A stretch of 64,000 nt of DNA from Petrimonas sulfuriphila (GCA_038561985.1 CP073276.1:1550001-1614000), one strand, 5' to 3'. Numbered from the stretch's first letter, positions 53,941 to 63,723 are shown. Program-made: numbers and translations. The notes: generated by a model not told the origin, from the letters alone.

Positions 53941-53948
53941 TATCTTTG
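53941..53948 (+). promoter_or_regulatory. -7 promoter element of the DksA-like gene
   Basis: TATCTTTG, 118 nt before the start of the DksA/TraR-like gene, implying a leader of about 110 nt. The -33 region is not recognisable. Confidence 0.45.
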
Positions 53949-54066
53949 CGAAAACAACTACAGGTAAGATTATTTTGACATAAAACAACACCGTTGCCGA
54001 TTATTAATTGATCGATACTAAACGTTAGGAAAAACAATTGAAATAAATTATAAAATATTTACTGTT

Positions 54067-54447
54067 ATGAGTGAAAAGACGAGATACTCTGATGAGGAAT
54101 TGGAAGAATTCCGGGCCATCATTAATGAAAAACTTGAGGTAGCCAGGCAGGAGTACGAAAACTACCGGGCAGCGGTCACCAATGCGGATGGTAACGATAC
54201 GGTGGATACGTCACCTACTTACAAGGTGTTGGAAGAGGGCGCTTCAACGTTATCGAAAGAGGAGGCCGGACGGTTGGCTCAACGTCAGATGAAGTTCATT
54301 CAAAACTTACAGGCAGCATTAATACGTATAGAAAACAAAACCTACGGTGTGTGTCGTGAGACCGGTAAACTAATCCCTAAAGAACGTCTTCGTGCAGTGC
54401 CCCACGCAACATTAAGCATCGAAGCTAAACAAGGAAAAAGAAAATAA
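54067..54447 (+). CDS. TraR/DksA family protein
   Basis: The 126-residue protein has a long coiled coil (about 8-90, DEELEEFRAIINEKLEVARQ) of the kind DksA inserts into the RNA polymerase secondary channel, followed by the zinc-finger region YGVCRETGKLIPKERLRAVP. Only one of the four zinc-binding cysteines is left, which I recall as usual for the Bacteroidota form. It may modulate transcription with ppGpp; this is inferred from the family. lspA follows 84 nt downstream. Confidence 0.85.
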   Translation: MSEKTRYSDEELEEFRAIINEKLEVARQEYENYRAAVTNADGNDTVDTSPTYKVLEEGASTLSKEEAGRLAQRQMKFIQNLQAALIRIENKTYGVCRETGKLIPKERLRAVPHATLSIEAKQGKRK

Positions 54448-54531
54448 CCGTTAGCTAATGATTTCAATGACAACACGAATGATCGCTGGACAGGAAAGAA
54501 GTATTTCTCTCCCCGGTGTAATTACGTACAA

Positions 54532-55230
54532 ATGGCTACCCGAATGAACAGCTCCACAAAAAAAGGACTTATTGCCGTTTCAGTCATCTTCTTGGTTTTA
54601 CTCGTCGACCAAGTTAGTAAAATCTGGGTGAAAACCCACATGGCTCTCTACGATATGATTCATATAACCGATTGGTTTAAAATATATTTCGTGGAAAACA
54701 ACGGTATGGCATTCGGTATAGAAGCCATAGGCAAATTGTTTCTTTCCCTTTTCAGAATAATAGCCGTAGGAGCAATTTTTGTTTATTTACTCCGGATTGT
54801 TCGAGAAAATTACAAGATTGGCTTTATTGCCTGCATCGCACTGGTGTTGGCCGGCGCATCGGGAAACATTATCGACAGCGTTTTCTACGGAGTATTCTTC
54901 CAGGCAAGTTACCCGGGACATGTTGCCTCTGTAGTGCCTTTTGGTGAAGGATATGCTTCCCTGCTCCACGGGAAAGTGGTGGATATGTTTTATTTCCCAC
55001 TTATTGAGGGGACATATCCCGATTGGTTTCCGGTGATGGGCGGCAAAGACTTCTTGTTTTTTCGCTTTATCTTTAACGTTGCCGACTCAGCCATATCCGT
55101 AGGCGTTGTATTGTTGTTGGTTTTTTATCGAAAAACACTTTCCTATTCACTTCTCTCGAAAAAAGATAAAGAGAAGTTTGATCGTGAAAGGCAGGAACAA
55201 TTGGAAAAAAAAGCTGTTTGTGAATCGTAA
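54532..55230 (+). CDS. lspA: Lipoprotein signal peptidase (signal peptidase II)
   Basis: Inner membrane aspartic peptidase that cleaves lipoprotein signal peptides. The 232-residue protein has four helices, the VDQVSKIWV block in helix 1, FVENNGMAFG, the first catalytic Asp in GASGNIIDSVFYG and the second in FIFNVADSAISVGV. A long periplasmic loop and a charged C-terminal tail (KDKEKFDRERQEQLEKK) are typical of the Bacteroidota version. Possible starts are 54532 and 54544. The DUF4296 gene overlaps its 3' end. Confidence 0.95.
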   Translation: MATRMNSSTKKGLIAVSVIFLVLLVDQVSKIWVKTHMALYDMIHITDWFKIYFVENNGMAFGIEAIGKLFLSLFRIIAVGAIFVYLLRIVRENYKIGFIACIALVLAGASGNIIDSVFYGVFFQASYPGHVASVVPFGEGYASLLHGKVVDMFYFPLIEGTYPDWFPVMGGKDFLFFRFIFNVADSAISVGVVLLLVFYRKTLSYSLLSKKDKEKFDRERQEQLEKKAVCES

Positions 55231-56059
55231 AGTTGCTGCATATCTCCTGACTTCGGTAATTCTGAGCATTTTGTTCTCTTTTTGCAACAGGCCGAAAGAA
55301 GTGCTGAACAGGAAAGATATGGAAAAACTGATGTACGATATTTACGTTGCCGAAGCAATGATTGAAAATGATTATCAGGGCTTCGACACACCGGAAAAAA
55401 AGGAGGCGCTTATCCGCGATGTTTTCAGGAAACACCAAACAACGCAGGCGCAGTGGGATACCTCCCTTTCCTGGTATTCAGACAGAATAGATATCTACCT
55501 GAAAATGAACGATTCCGTTAAGGCGCGCCTGCAACGCCGCCAGAGAGCGAGCGAACAGGTCATGAATCGTCAGCTCCAACAAGAGCAATCACTTACCGCC
55601 CGTTCTTATTCGCCTTCCTACATTCCTGAAAACTACTCTTTTGATGAAACAAATCCGAAAAACGGTTTCCGTTTCCGGATGGACACAACTGACATTGCTC
55701 AAAAGATAAATAGCAGCGGTTTCGATTTCGGTTTCGACGTTATCGGTATCCCCGCTCGTTCGAAACCAGATTTGCGGGCAGTATTGATGCTCGAATACAA
55801 CGATACGGTTATTTATCACTCCGAGTTCATTGTTGAGAACAGGAGCTACTTGTTGCACGGACAAAAGTATATCCCCGGTGATACAATTAGGGGAATAACT
55901 GGGTTTGTAAGGTTGCAAGACACCATCGGTATGTTTAGAAATATTCGGCTGAATAATATCTTTTTGGGACATCCAAACGATTCTGTCCAACCCGCCCAAC
56001 GCAACGTGTCGGCACCTCAGGAGAGAATACTCATGGATGAGGAAACGGGGACGCAGTAA
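55220..56059 (+). CDS. DUF4296 domain lipoprotein
   Basis: The 279-residue protein begins at a GTG (55220) that overlaps lspA by 11 nt and gives a lipoprotein signal (MNRKVAAYLLTSVILSILFS with Cys at residue 22). The DUF4296 domain follows (about 30-115: LNRKDMEKLMYDIYVAEAMI, then FRKHQTTQAQWDTSLSWYSD), and a less conserved C-terminal half. The frame is open to 55106 within lspA, but no signal peptide would result. Co-occurrence with lspA is common in Bacteroidales. Function is unknown. Confidence 0.82.
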   Translation: MNRKVAAYLLTSVILSILFSFCNRPKEVLNRKDMEKLMYDIYVAEAMIENDYQGFDTPEKKEALIRDVFRKHQTTQAQWDTSLSWYSDRIDIYLKMNDSVKARLQRRQRASEQVMNRQLQQEQSLTARSYSPSYIPENYSFDETNPKNGFRFRMDTTDIAQKINSSGFDFGFDVIGIPARSKPDLRAVLMLEYNDTVIYHSEFIVENRSYLLHGQKYIPGDTIRGITGFVRLQDTIGMFRNIRLNNIFLGHPNDSVQPAQRNVSAPQERILMDEETGTQ

Positions 56060-56097
56060 TCCCGAATTCCTACACGATCTAATATTAAATTTTTTAC

Positions 56098-56105
56098 TAC
56101 ATTTG
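56098..56105 (+). promoter_or_regulatory. -7 promoter element of ppdK
   Basis: TACATTTG, 58 nt before the ppdK start codon. Confidence 0.45.
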
Positions 56106-56163
56106 CAGAAAATTACAGCACAGAATCCAACATTTAATGATTAACAAATAAATTTTTCGAAAG

Positions 56164-58881
56164 ATGAAGAAGAAGAGAGTTTACACCTTTGGCAACGGAC
56201 AGGCCGAGGGTCGTGCAGATATGAAGAATCTGCTTGGAGGGAAAGGCGCTAATCTTGCCGAAATGAACCTGATCGGTGTGCCCGTCCCCCCGGGATTTAC
56301 CATTACCACCGAAGTGTGTACCGAATACAACCAGCTTGGCAAAGATTATGTGGTAGATGTGTTGAAGCCCGAGGTTGAAAAAGCAATTAAAAACATCGAA
56401 AAGCTGATGGGAGCTAAGTTCGGTGACAGGGAAAATCCTTGTTTGGTTTCTGTGCGCTCCGGCGCCCGGGTTTCAATGCCTGGCATGATGGACACGGTCC
56501 TGAATCTTGGATTAAATGACGATGCCGTGGAAGGAATAGCCAAAAAATCGGGGAACGAACGTTTTGCGTGGGATTCTTATCGTCGTTTTGTGCAGATGTA
56601 TGGCGACGTGGTGTTGGGAATGAAGCCACAAAGCAAAGAGGATATCGATCCGTTCGAAGAAATAATGGAAGAGATGAAACAAGCCAAAGGAGTGGAGCTC
56701 GACAACGAACTGACTGTCGATGACCTGAAAGATTTGGTAAAACGTTTCAAATCTGCCGTGAAAAAACGTACAGGAAATGATTTTCCCGAAAGTGCATGGG
56801 AGCAGCTTTGGGGAGCCGTCTGCGCTGTTTTTGACAGTTGGATGAACGAACGCGCCATCCTTTATCGGAAAATGAATAATTTCCCGGAAGAGTGGGGAAC
56901 CGCTGTTAATGTGCAGGCCATGGTTTACGGAAATATGGGTAAGACATCCGGAACAGGAGTGGCTTTCACCCGCGATGCTGCAACCGGTGAAGATATTTTT
57001 AACGGTGAGTACCTGATAGACGCACAAGGAGAAGATGTGGTGGCAGGTGTGCGCACACCGCAGGAAATAACACTCGAAGGTTCACGCCGTTGGGCAAAAC
57101 TGCAAGGGGTATCGGAAGAAGAACGTGCCGCTAAGTACCCTTCACTCGAAGAGGCATTGCCCGAATGTGCCAAAGAACTGATTGAAACGCAGCAGAAACT
57201 TGAAGACTACTTCAAAGACATGCAGGACCTCGAGTTTACCATACAAGACGGTAAGCTGTGGTTGTTGCAGACCCGCAGCGGTAAACGTACCGGGGCTGCC
57301 ATGATCAAAATAGCCATCGATATGCTTCATCAGGGTTATATCGATGAAAAAACGGCACTGAAACGCTGCGATCCCGAAAAATTAGACGAGTTGCTACACC
57401 CTGTTTTCGATAAAAAAGCATTGGCAGCGGCCAAACCGGTAACCAACGGGCTCCCCGCATCGCCAGGGGCTGCCGCAGGACAAGTTGTCTTCCATGCCGA
57501 CGAAGCTGAAGAATGGGCTAAAGAAGGAAAAAAAGTGATCCTCTGCCGCATCGAAACGTCGCCCGAAGACTTGCGCGGTATGGCCACAGCACAGGGGATT
57601 TTAACCGCCCGCGGAGGAATGACTTCTCACGCTGCCGTTGTGGCACGCGGTATGGGGAAATGTTGCGTGTCGGCAGCAAACGGTGTGGTTATCAACTACA
57701 AGGAAAGGAAAATGACCATTAACGGGAAAGTGTTTAATGAAGGGGATTGGATTTCGTTAAACGGTACTACTGGAAATGTTTACGAAGGAAAAATACAGAC
57801 GCAGGATGCTGAGTTGGGTCCCGATTTTCTCGAACTGATGAAGATTGCAGACAAGTATACCCGTATGAACGTAAGGACCAATGCCGACACACCTCGGGAT
57901 GCGAAAGTAGCACGTAATTTCGGGGCTACCGGAATCGGTTTGTGCCGCACCGAACACATGTTCTTCGAAGAAGACAAGATTATTCCCATGCGTGAAATGA
58001 TTCTGGCCAAAAATGAAGAGGGCCGTCGTAAAGCGCTGGAAAAACTGCTCCCCCTGCAGAAAAAAGATTTCAAAGGAATTTTTGAAGCTATGGACGGATA
58101 TCCCGTGACTGTCCGTTTGTTGGATCCTCCTTTGCACGAATTTGTTCCCCACGATGAAAAAGGGCAAATGGAAATGGCGAGGGTAATGGATATTTCTTAC
58201 AGCGATATACACGAACGTGTGGAAAGCCTGATGGAATCGAATCCTATGCTTGGGCTGCGCGGTTGCCGCCTTGGAAACTTGTATCCCGAAATCACGGAAA
58301 TGCAAACCCGGGCTATCATTGAAGCTGCGCTTGAACTGAAAAGGGAAGGCATCAAGGCCATTCCGGAAATCATGGTTCCGCTGACAGGTATCGTGTATGA
58401 GTTCCAGGCACAGAAAGAGATTATTGAAAAAACTATCCAACAGGTATTCAGCGAAAACAGTGATTCCATCGAATACAAGATTGGGACAATGATCGAGATC
58501 CCCCGTGCTGCACTCACCGCTCACAAGATCGCCAAGGAAGCCGACTTCTTCTCGTTTGGCACGAACGACCTGACACAGATGACTTTCGGCTATAGCCGTG
58601 ATGATGTGGCTAAATTCCTGCCGTTATATATTGATAAAGGGATCCTGAAACAAGACCCGTTTGCTGTTCTCGATCAAAACGGGGTAGGACAACTGGTAAG
58701 CATGGCCGTACAGAATGGCCGTGCAGTGAAACCCTCACTTAAATGCGGTATTTGTGGTGAGCACGGGGGTGAACCTTCATCGGTGAAGTTCTGTCACCGT
58801 GTAGGGCTCAACTATGTCTCCTGTTCTCCGTTCCGGGTGCCTATCGCACGTTTGGCAGCAGCCCAGGCCGCGATTGAGTAA
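56164..58881 (+). CDS. ppdK: Pyruvate, phosphate dikinase
   Basis: Interconverts PEP, AMP and pyrophosphate with pyruvate, ATP and phosphate; in anaerobes it works in glycolysis or gluconeogenesis. The 905-residue protein has the ATP-grasp nucleotide-binding domain (about 1-340, FGNGQAEGRADMKNLLGGKG; SVRSGARVSMPGMMDT), the phosphohistidine domain with catalytic H489 in GGMTSHAAVVARGMGKC, and the PEP/pyruvate TIM barrel (about 530-905) with the C-terminal CGICGEHGGEPSSV. The length matches the bacterial enzyme. Confidence 0.97.
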   Translation: MKKKRVYTFGNGQAEGRADMKNLLGGKGANLAEMNLIGVPVPPGFTITTEVCTEYNQLGKDYVVDVLKPEVEKAIKNIEKLMGAKFGDRENPCLVSVRSGARVSMPGMMDTVLNLGLNDDAVEGIAKKSGNERFAWDSYRRFVQMYGDVVLGMKPQSKEDIDPFEEIMEEMKQAKGVELDNELTVDDLKDLVKRFKSAVKKRTGNDFPESAWEQLWGAVCAVFDSWMNERAILYRKMNNFPEEWGTAVNVQAMVYGNMGKTSGTGVAFTRDAATGEDIFNGEYLIDAQGEDVVAGVRTPQEITLEGSRRWAKLQGVSEEERAAKYPSLEEALPECAKELIETQQKLEDYFKDMQDLEFTIQDGKLWLLQTRSGKRTGAAMIKIAIDMLHQGYIDEKTALKRCDPEKLDELLHPVFDKKALAAAKPVTNGLPASPGAAAGQVVFHADEAEEWAKEGKKVILCRIETSPEDLRGMATAQGILTARGGMTSHAAVVARGMGKCCVSAANGVVINYKERKMTINGKVFNEGDWISLNGTTGNVYEGKIQTQDAELGPDFLELMKIADKYTRMNVRTNADTPRDAKVARNFGATGIGLCRTEHMFFEEDKIIPMREMILAKNEEGRRKALEKLLPLQKKDFKGIFEAMDGYPVTVRLLDPPLHEFVPHDEKGQMEMARVMDISYSDIHERVESLMESNPMLGLRGCRLGNLYPEITEMQTRAIIEAALELKREGIKAIPEIMVPLTGIVYEFQAQKEIIEKTIQQVFSENSDSIEYKIGTMIEIPRAALTAHKIAKEADFFSFGTNDLTQMTFGYSRDDVAKFLPLYIDKGILKQDPFAVLDQNGVGQLVSMAVQNGRAVKPSLKCGICGEHGGEPSSVKFCHRVGLNYVSCSPFRVPIARLAAAQAAIE

Positions 58882-58903
58882 AATCTCCGGTAAGATAAAT
58901 TTT

Positions 58904-58937
58904 GTAAAGACGCGATAAGTCGCGTCTTTACTTTTTA
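58904..58937. terminator. Bidirectional terminator between ppdK and the SMR exporter gene
   Basis: GTAAAGACGCGA (58904-58915) and TCGCGTCTTTAC (58920-58931) form a perfect 12-bp stem with loop TAAG, followed by five T residues on the plus strand. Confidence 0.88.
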
Positions 58938-59273
58938 ATGCTTGCCCACCAAATTCAGTCCGATAACCGACAAAACCAGTGTGCAAAGAAAAAAAATCCG
59001 CCAGAAGGCCGTGGATTCTCCCAGGAAAAGAATTCCTGCCAATACCGTAAACACTGCACCTATTCCACCCCACACGGCGTAACCTGTTCCAACGGCAACG
59101 GCATTTTCACCGCTAATGGCTTTGAAAAGTAGAAACATACTGATGGAGACGCTAATCAGAAAGGACAAAAACCACATAACGGCCGTTTTGCCTGTACTTG
59201 CCGACATCCTTTCAAGACTGAAAGCAAAAACGGCCTCAAACAATCCGCCAACAATAAGAAAAATCCAATTCAT
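58935..59273 (-). CDS. Small multidrug resistance (SMR) family exporter, SugE/Gdx-like
   Basis: The 112-residue inner membrane protein has four helices. The membrane-embedded Glu essential for proton exchange is in VGGLFEAVFAFSL (helix 1). VGTGYAVWGGIGAVFTVLAG in helix 3 is closer to the SugE/Gdx guanidinium exporters (AVWTGIGA) than to EmrE (AIWSGVG). The start is the second of two adjacent ATGs (59273 or 59276). A TATATTTG box lies at 59298-59305 on the minus strand. I see no guanidine riboswitch in the upstream sequence. Confidence 0.82.
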   Translation of the reverse strand: MNWIFLIVGGLFEAVFAFSLERMSASTGKTAVMWFLSFLISVSISMFLLFKAISGENAVAVGTGYAVWGGIGAVFTVLAGILFLGESTAFWRIFFLCTLVLSVIGLNLVGKH

Positions 59274-59357
59274 CATAGTTGTAAAATGTAAAGGGTGCAA
59301 ATATACACCTTTTATGTTTTTTCTGGATAAAGCCTTGCTCTATTTAGCAATAAATAC

Positions 59358-59365
59358 TAATTTTG
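59358..59365 (+). promoter_or_regulatory. -7 promoter element of the amidohydrolase gene
   Basis: TAATTTTG, 40 nt before the start codon, with CTTG at 59334-59337 20 bp upstream. Confidence 0.45.
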
Positions 59366-59405
59366 GACAACTATTCAACCCGTTAGACAAACACTCCCCA
59401 TTTAA

Positions 59406-60479
59406 ATGAAAGTATTGTTGTTCGTTTTTTCTTGTTTGGCTTTGTCCGTTTCCTGTCAAAAAAAAATGGAGTATTACAAAAGTAGTGATTTTAAATCCGT
59501 GAAAAAGGTAGATGCACATCTCCACATCAATACGGACGATGGACGGTACCTGGAATTTGCCACACTGCAAAACTTCAGCATACTTTCTCCAAACGTTGAT
59601 GCCGGAACACCTGTCGAAAAACAGCTAAGTATTGCAGCCGTACACCGGCAAAATTATCCTGGAAACTTTGCTTTTCTGGGGACATTCACCGTAGATAGTT
59701 TTGGTACTTCCGGTTTTGTCCGGAGCGTGATCGGACAGATTGACCGTGCCATTGAGCAGGACGCTTCCGGAGTTAAAATATGGAAGAACATCGGGATGAG
59801 CCTGAAAGACAGCAACGGCAGGTATGTCATGGCGGATGATCCGATCTTTGACCCCATATTTCAATACCTGACAGACAAGAAGATTCCTTTGATGGCTCAC
59901 CTCGGCGAACCGCGCAACTGCTGGCTCCCGCTAGAACAGATGACCGATTCCGGCGATTACCGTTATTTCAAGAATCACCCTGAGTATCATATGTTGTTAC
60001 ACCCCGAAGCTCCCTCATATGAAGATCAGATCAACGCCCGCGATAATGTACTGAAGAAGTTTCCGGGCCTCACTTTTGTGGCGTCTCATATCGCCAGCTT
60101 GGAGTGGAACCTGGATGAAGTTGCCGAAAGGCTTGATCGCTATCCGTCGATGAGCATCGATTTATCGGCACGAATGGGGCACGTTCAGCGTCAATCGGTT
60201 GCCGACTATGAAAAAGTACGCGATTTTTTTATCCGGTACCAGGATCGGATTTTATACGGCATTGATATAACGATTAGCGAAGGCGGTGACCGTTTCGATA
60301 CTGTTTCGTCGGAAATGCTCCGGAGATGGGAATCAGATTGGGCTTACCTGGCAACGGATTCCATACAGGTTATAGAGAACATTAGTGGCGATATCCGAGG
60401 GCTTCACTTGCCCAAAACCGTAATCGATAAGGTATATTATGAAAATGTGAACCGGTATTTCAGTGCTTTTGAGAAATAA
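59406..60479 (+). CDS. Amidohydrolase-family lipoprotein
   Basis: The 357-residue exported protein has a lipoprotein signal (lipobox VSC, Cys at residue 17) and an amidohydrolase_2-type TIM barrel. Metal-binding motifs are VDAHLHIN near residue 37, MAHLGEPRNCW around 165, FVASHIASLEWN with a His near 220 and the Asp in LYGIDITIS around 282. Related cytosolic enzymes are decarboxylases or lactonases; exported Bacteroidota members have no assigned substrate. It is probably periplasmic or surface-exposed. It is transcribed alone. Confidence 0.82.
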   Translation: MKVLLFVFSCLALSVSCQKKMEYYKSSDFKSVKKVDAHLHINTDDGRYLEFATLQNFSILSPNVDAGTPVEKQLSIAAVHRQNYPGNFAFLGTFTVDSFGTSGFVRSVIGQIDRAIEQDASGVKIWKNIGMSLKDSNGRYVMADDPIFDPIFQYLTDKKIPLMAHLGEPRNCWLPLEQMTDSGDYRYFKNHPEYHMLLHPEAPSYEDQINARDNVLKKFPGLTFVASHIASLEWNLDEVAERLDRYPSMSIDLSARMGHVQRQSVADYEKVRDFFIRYQDRILYGIDITISEGGDRFDTVSSEMLRRWESDWAYLATDSIQVIENISGDIRGLHLPKTVIDKVYYENVNRYFSAFEK

Positions 60480-60511
60480 GCCGGATAACAGCTGTCGGCC
60501 GGCCCGTGAGT

Positions 60512-60540
60512 AAGTAATCCCGCACGGAGGGTGTTACTTT
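60512..60540 (+). terminator. Possible terminator after the amidohydrolase gene
   Basis: AAGTAA-T-CCC pairs with GGG-TG-TTACTT (arms 60512-60521 and 60529-60539). The T tract is short, so this is a weak call. Confidence 0.35.
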
Positions 60541-60663
60541 GCCTTGCAGATTTCCTGAGACAGCCGTCGACAGATGATTTTGTATCTTTTAATAATTGAT
60601 TTGTTGCCCGATAATTTTATTATAATTACTTTTACATTCAACTTTTCAAAAAACCTGTAAAAA

Positions 60664-62034
60664 ATGAAATTTTCTGCAAAAATACTATTATCGCTTGTCG
60701 TTTTTACGTTGATGGCGAATAGTGCTGCTTCTCAAAATAACATTGTCGATGAGATCGTTTGGGTGGTGGGCGATGAAGCCATACTTAAATCCGAGGTGGA
60801 GGAATACCGGAAGGACATTCAGATGCAGAACCAGCGTATCGAGGGCGATCCATATTGTTTCATCCCTGAGCAGATGGCTATAAACAAGTTGTTTCTCGAC
60901 CAGGCAAAGCTCGACAGTATCGAGGTGAATGAGGCCAACGTGAACCGTATGCTGGAATATTACATGAACGAGTACATTTCATCAACGGGATCGGCAGAAA
61001 AGCTCCAAGAGTATTTTGGTAAGAGCCTGAGGAAAATCCGCGAAGACCTTCGGACCCAGTTACGCGAGCAACAGCTGATACAGGGTGTGCAGCAAAAACA
61101 CTTTGAGAATGTATCGCTGACCCCTTCTGAAATCCGGAAGTTTTACAACACGATTCCGCAGGACAGCTTGCCGTTTATCCCTACCACCATGGAAGTACAG
61201 ATAATCACCGTTGAACCCGAAGTGCCTTTGAAAGAGATAGACGCAGTGAAGAACAGGCTGCGTGAATATACCGAGCAGATCAACTCGGGAAAAAGCTCTT
61301 TTTCCACACTGGCCTTGTTGCACTCCGAAGACCCGGGGACGGCACTCAAGGGAGGGGAAATGGATTTCCAGACAAGGGCGCAACTTGTTCCCGAGTTTTC
61401 GAATGTAGCATTTGCTCTCAACGATCCGACAAAAGTTTCGAATATAGTTGAAACGGAATATGGATATCACATCATACAACTTATCGAACGAAGAGGGGAT
61501 ATGGGTAAATTCCGCCACATTTTGCTGAAGCCGAAAATTCCACAGGAACAATTGGACACTGCTCTTGTCCGGCTCGACTCCATCCGAAACGGAATTGTCA
61601 ATAAAAAAATCACGTTTGACGAAGCTGCTACTTTCTTTTCGGCGGATAAAGATACTCGGAACAACAAGGGAATTATGGTCAACAACCGGTCCAATTCACA
61701 AAACACGGGAACTCCCCGTTTCCAGTTGAGTGAGCTTAATCAGGACATTGCCAAGGTGGTAGGGGAAATGAAAGTAGGGGAAATGTCTAAACCCTTTGTT
61801 ATGGTTACCGATAAGGGCAAGCAAGTAGCAGCCGTGGTGAAAGTCACCAACCGGAACGACGGGCACAAAGCCAACATCAACAACGACTACCAAATCATTA
61901 AGCAAATGGCTGAAAATGACCGTCGCCAGGAACTGATGGACGACTGGTTGCAGAAGAAAATAGAAACCATCTACGTTAGAATTGATCCCAACTGGAAAGG
62001 GTGTGATTTTAAGTATAAAGGCTGGCTGAAGTAA
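60664..62034 (+). CDS. SurA-like periplasmic peptidyl-prolyl isomerase/chaperone
   Basis: Periplasmic chaperone for outer membrane proteins. The 456-residue protein has a signal peptide (1-23, ending AASQ), a SurA N-domain (about 24-170: NIVDEIVWVVGDEAILKSEV) and two parvulin domains (about 175-275, with SSFSTLALLHSEDPGTALKG, and about 280-385, with ITFDEAATFFSADKDTRNNK). The C-terminal helix has MDDWLQKKIETIYVRID. The OstA-like gene follows after 60 nt from a shared unit; both act on outer membrane assembly. Confidence 0.88.
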   Translation: MKFSAKILLSLVVFTLMANSAASQNNIVDEIVWVVGDEAILKSEVEEYRKDIQMQNQRIEGDPYCFIPEQMAINKLFLDQAKLDSIEVNEANVNRMLEYYMNEYISSTGSAEKLQEYFGKSLRKIREDLRTQLREQQLIQGVQQKHFENVSLTPSEIRKFYNTIPQDSLPFIPTTMEVQIITVEPEVPLKEIDAVKNRLREYTEQINSGKSSFSTLALLHSEDPGTALKGGEMDFQTRAQLVPEFSNVAFALNDPTKVSNIVETEYGYHIIQLIERRGDMGKFRHILLKPKIPQEQLDTALVRLDSIRNGIVNKKITFDEAATFFSADKDTRNNKGIMVNNRSNSQNTGTPRFQLSELNQDIAKVVGEMKVGEMSKPFVMVTDKGKQVAAVVKVTNRNDGHKANINNDYQIIKQMAENDRRQELMDDWLQKKIETIYVRIDPNWKGCDFKYKGWLK

Positions 62035-62094
62035 TAGGCTTAATTCGTCGTGGCGGTGAAATATTCAACGCAACAATCGAACAACGTTTTTCGG

Positions 62095-63717
62095 ATGAAA
62101 AAGCAAACGTGCCCCAATATTACCATCAAAAGCATACTCTTCGCGGGTGTGCTTTTTGTGCTTATGTTACCCGCCCGTCCGCAACAACCGCCACCAACCA
62201 ACCCAAACGTGAAGATTGTCGAACTGAAGCAAGCCGATTTGCTTTATAAACGGGAAAGTTCCGAAGCTCAAATCTTGAAGGATAACGTGGTCTTGTATCA
62301 CGAAGGTGCTTTTATGTATTGCGACAGCGCCTACCTGTTCGAAAAAACGAACACGTTCGAAGCTTTCAGCAATGTCCGGATGGAACAGGGCGATACCATT
62401 TTCGTGTACGGTGATTACCTGCATTACGACGGGAATACCCGCCTGGCACGCCTTCGGGACAATATCCGTATGGAAGACCGTCAGGTTACGCTCTTTACAG
62501 ATAGCCTGAACTACGACCGTGAGGCAAACCTGGGGTATTACTTTGACGGGGGAATGCTGGTGGACGAAAAGAATGAGCTTACCTCCTTTTGGGGACAGTA
62601 TGATCCGGTAAGCAAGGACGCCCTGTTCAGCGACAGCGTAAAACTGGTCAATGAGGACTATACTATATTCGCCGATACACTGAAATACAACACGGAGAGC
62701 AAGGTCGCTGATATCCTGGGTCCTTCAACCATTGTCTCAGACAGCGGGTTTATCAAAACATCACACGGGTGGTACAACACCGGGACTGACGACGCACGGT
62801 TGTTTGACCGATCAGAAATTTACAGCAGTGACAGCACAAAGATGCTTGTGGGAGACACCATTTTCTATAACCGGCAAACCGGTCTGGGGGAGGTCTTCGG
62901 TAATATGTACCTCGAGGATTTTGAGCAGAAAGCCATCTTGCGTGGAAACTACGGAACGTATAACGAGAAAACCGAGTATGGAATGGCAACCGACTCGGCT
63001 TATGCTGTTGATTATTCACAGAGCGACAGCCTTTTTCTTCATGGAGACACGCTGAAAATGTTTACCGACTCCATTTACAAGGAGATCAAGGCGTATTACA
63101 ACGTCCGGTTTTATAGGGAAGATATTCAGGGGGTTTGTGATTCCATGAACTACGTTCAAAAAGATTCCGCGTTGTACCTCCTCGGCAATCCGGTCATTTG
63201 GAATAAAAGCAATCAGATTCTCGGCAACCGTATCGATATTTATCTGAACGACAGTACTATTGATAAAGCACACGTGAGGGATTATGCCCTTGCCATCCAG
63301 GACAGAGAAATGACGGGACAATATAACCAGATAAGCGGAAGGGATTTGAAAGCCTTTTTTGCAGAAGGGGAACTCAGGCACGTTTTGGTGGAGGGGAATG
63401 CCGAATCGCTTTATTACCTGGTGGAAGAAGATAGTGCGCACACCGTTATAGGATTGAACAAAACCGAAAGCGCCTACCTGTCCATGGACTTCCTGGACGA
63501 TGAGTTGCAGAAACTAAAACTATGGTCATCCACTAAGGCTGTAACTACCCCGTTGAGCCAACTGAAACAGGAGGAATCGAAATTAAAAGGGTTTATGTGG
63601 CTCGACTACCTGAGGCCGCTCCACAAAATGGATATCTTCCGGCGCAACGAACGTCAGGGCCCCGATAGCGAAGTGCAGGCCCCGAGAAGATTCTCACGGG
63701 ACGATGCTGTTGAATAG
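62095..63717 (+). CDS. OstA-like protein (LPS transport, LptA/LptD-N repeat)
   Basis: Organic-solvent-tolerance-A-like protein, predicted to be a periplasmic beta-jellyroll bridge in LPS transport. The 540-residue protein has a signal peptide (MKKQTCPNITIKSILFAGVL, ending ARPQQ) and repeated OstA beta-strands such as ILKDNVVLYHEGAFMYCDSA, DTIFVYGDYLHYDGNTRLAR and LVGDTIFYNRQTGLGEVFGN. It lacks the LptD barrel. I use the ATG at 62095, which opens the signal peptide; a GTG at 62050 would add a non-signal leader. It lies between the SurA-like gene and a small conserved gene, an order that recurs in Bacteroidales. Confidence 0.85.
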   Translation: MKKQTCPNITIKSILFAGVLFVLMLPARPQQPPPTNPNVKIVELKQADLLYKRESSEAQILKDNVVLYHEGAFMYCDSAYLFEKTNTFEAFSNVRMEQGDTIFVYGDYLHYDGNTRLARLRDNIRMEDRQVTLFTDSLNYDREANLGYYFDGGMLVDEKNELTSFWGQYDPVSKDALFSDSVKLVNEDYTIFADTLKYNTESKVADILGPSTIVSDSGFIKTSHGWYNTGTDDARLFDRSEIYSSDSTKMLVGDTIFYNRQTGLGEVFGNMYLEDFEQKAILRGNYGTYNEKTEYGMATDSAYAVDYSQSDSLFLHGDTLKMFTDSIYKEIKAYYNVRFYREDIQGVCDSMNYVQKDSALYLLGNPVIWNKSNQILGNRIDIYLNDSTIDKAHVRDYALAIQDREMTGQYNQISGRDLKAFFAEGELRHVLVEGNAESLYYLVEEDSAHTVIGLNKTESAYLSMDFLDDELQKLKLWSSTKAVTTPLSQLKQEESKLKGFMWLDYLRPLHKMDIFRRNERQGPDSEVQAPRRFSRDDAVE

Positions 63718-63723
63718 ATGACT

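Noticed and set aside
54349-54447. Loss of zinc-binding cysteines in the DksA-like protein as a sign of decay
   Set aside because: As I recall, the same degenerate finger is normal in Bacteroidota homologues, and the rest of the protein is well conserved.
55106-55219. Extension of the DUF4296 gene into lspA
   Set aside because: It would destroy the lipoprotein signal peptide; the GTG at 55220 gives a proper one.
59277-59405. Guanidine riboswitch upstream of the SugE-like exporter
   Set aside because: I could not find the conserved ACGG or GGACGAGG-type blocks in this short interval; only a -7 box and an A/T-rich stretch are visible.
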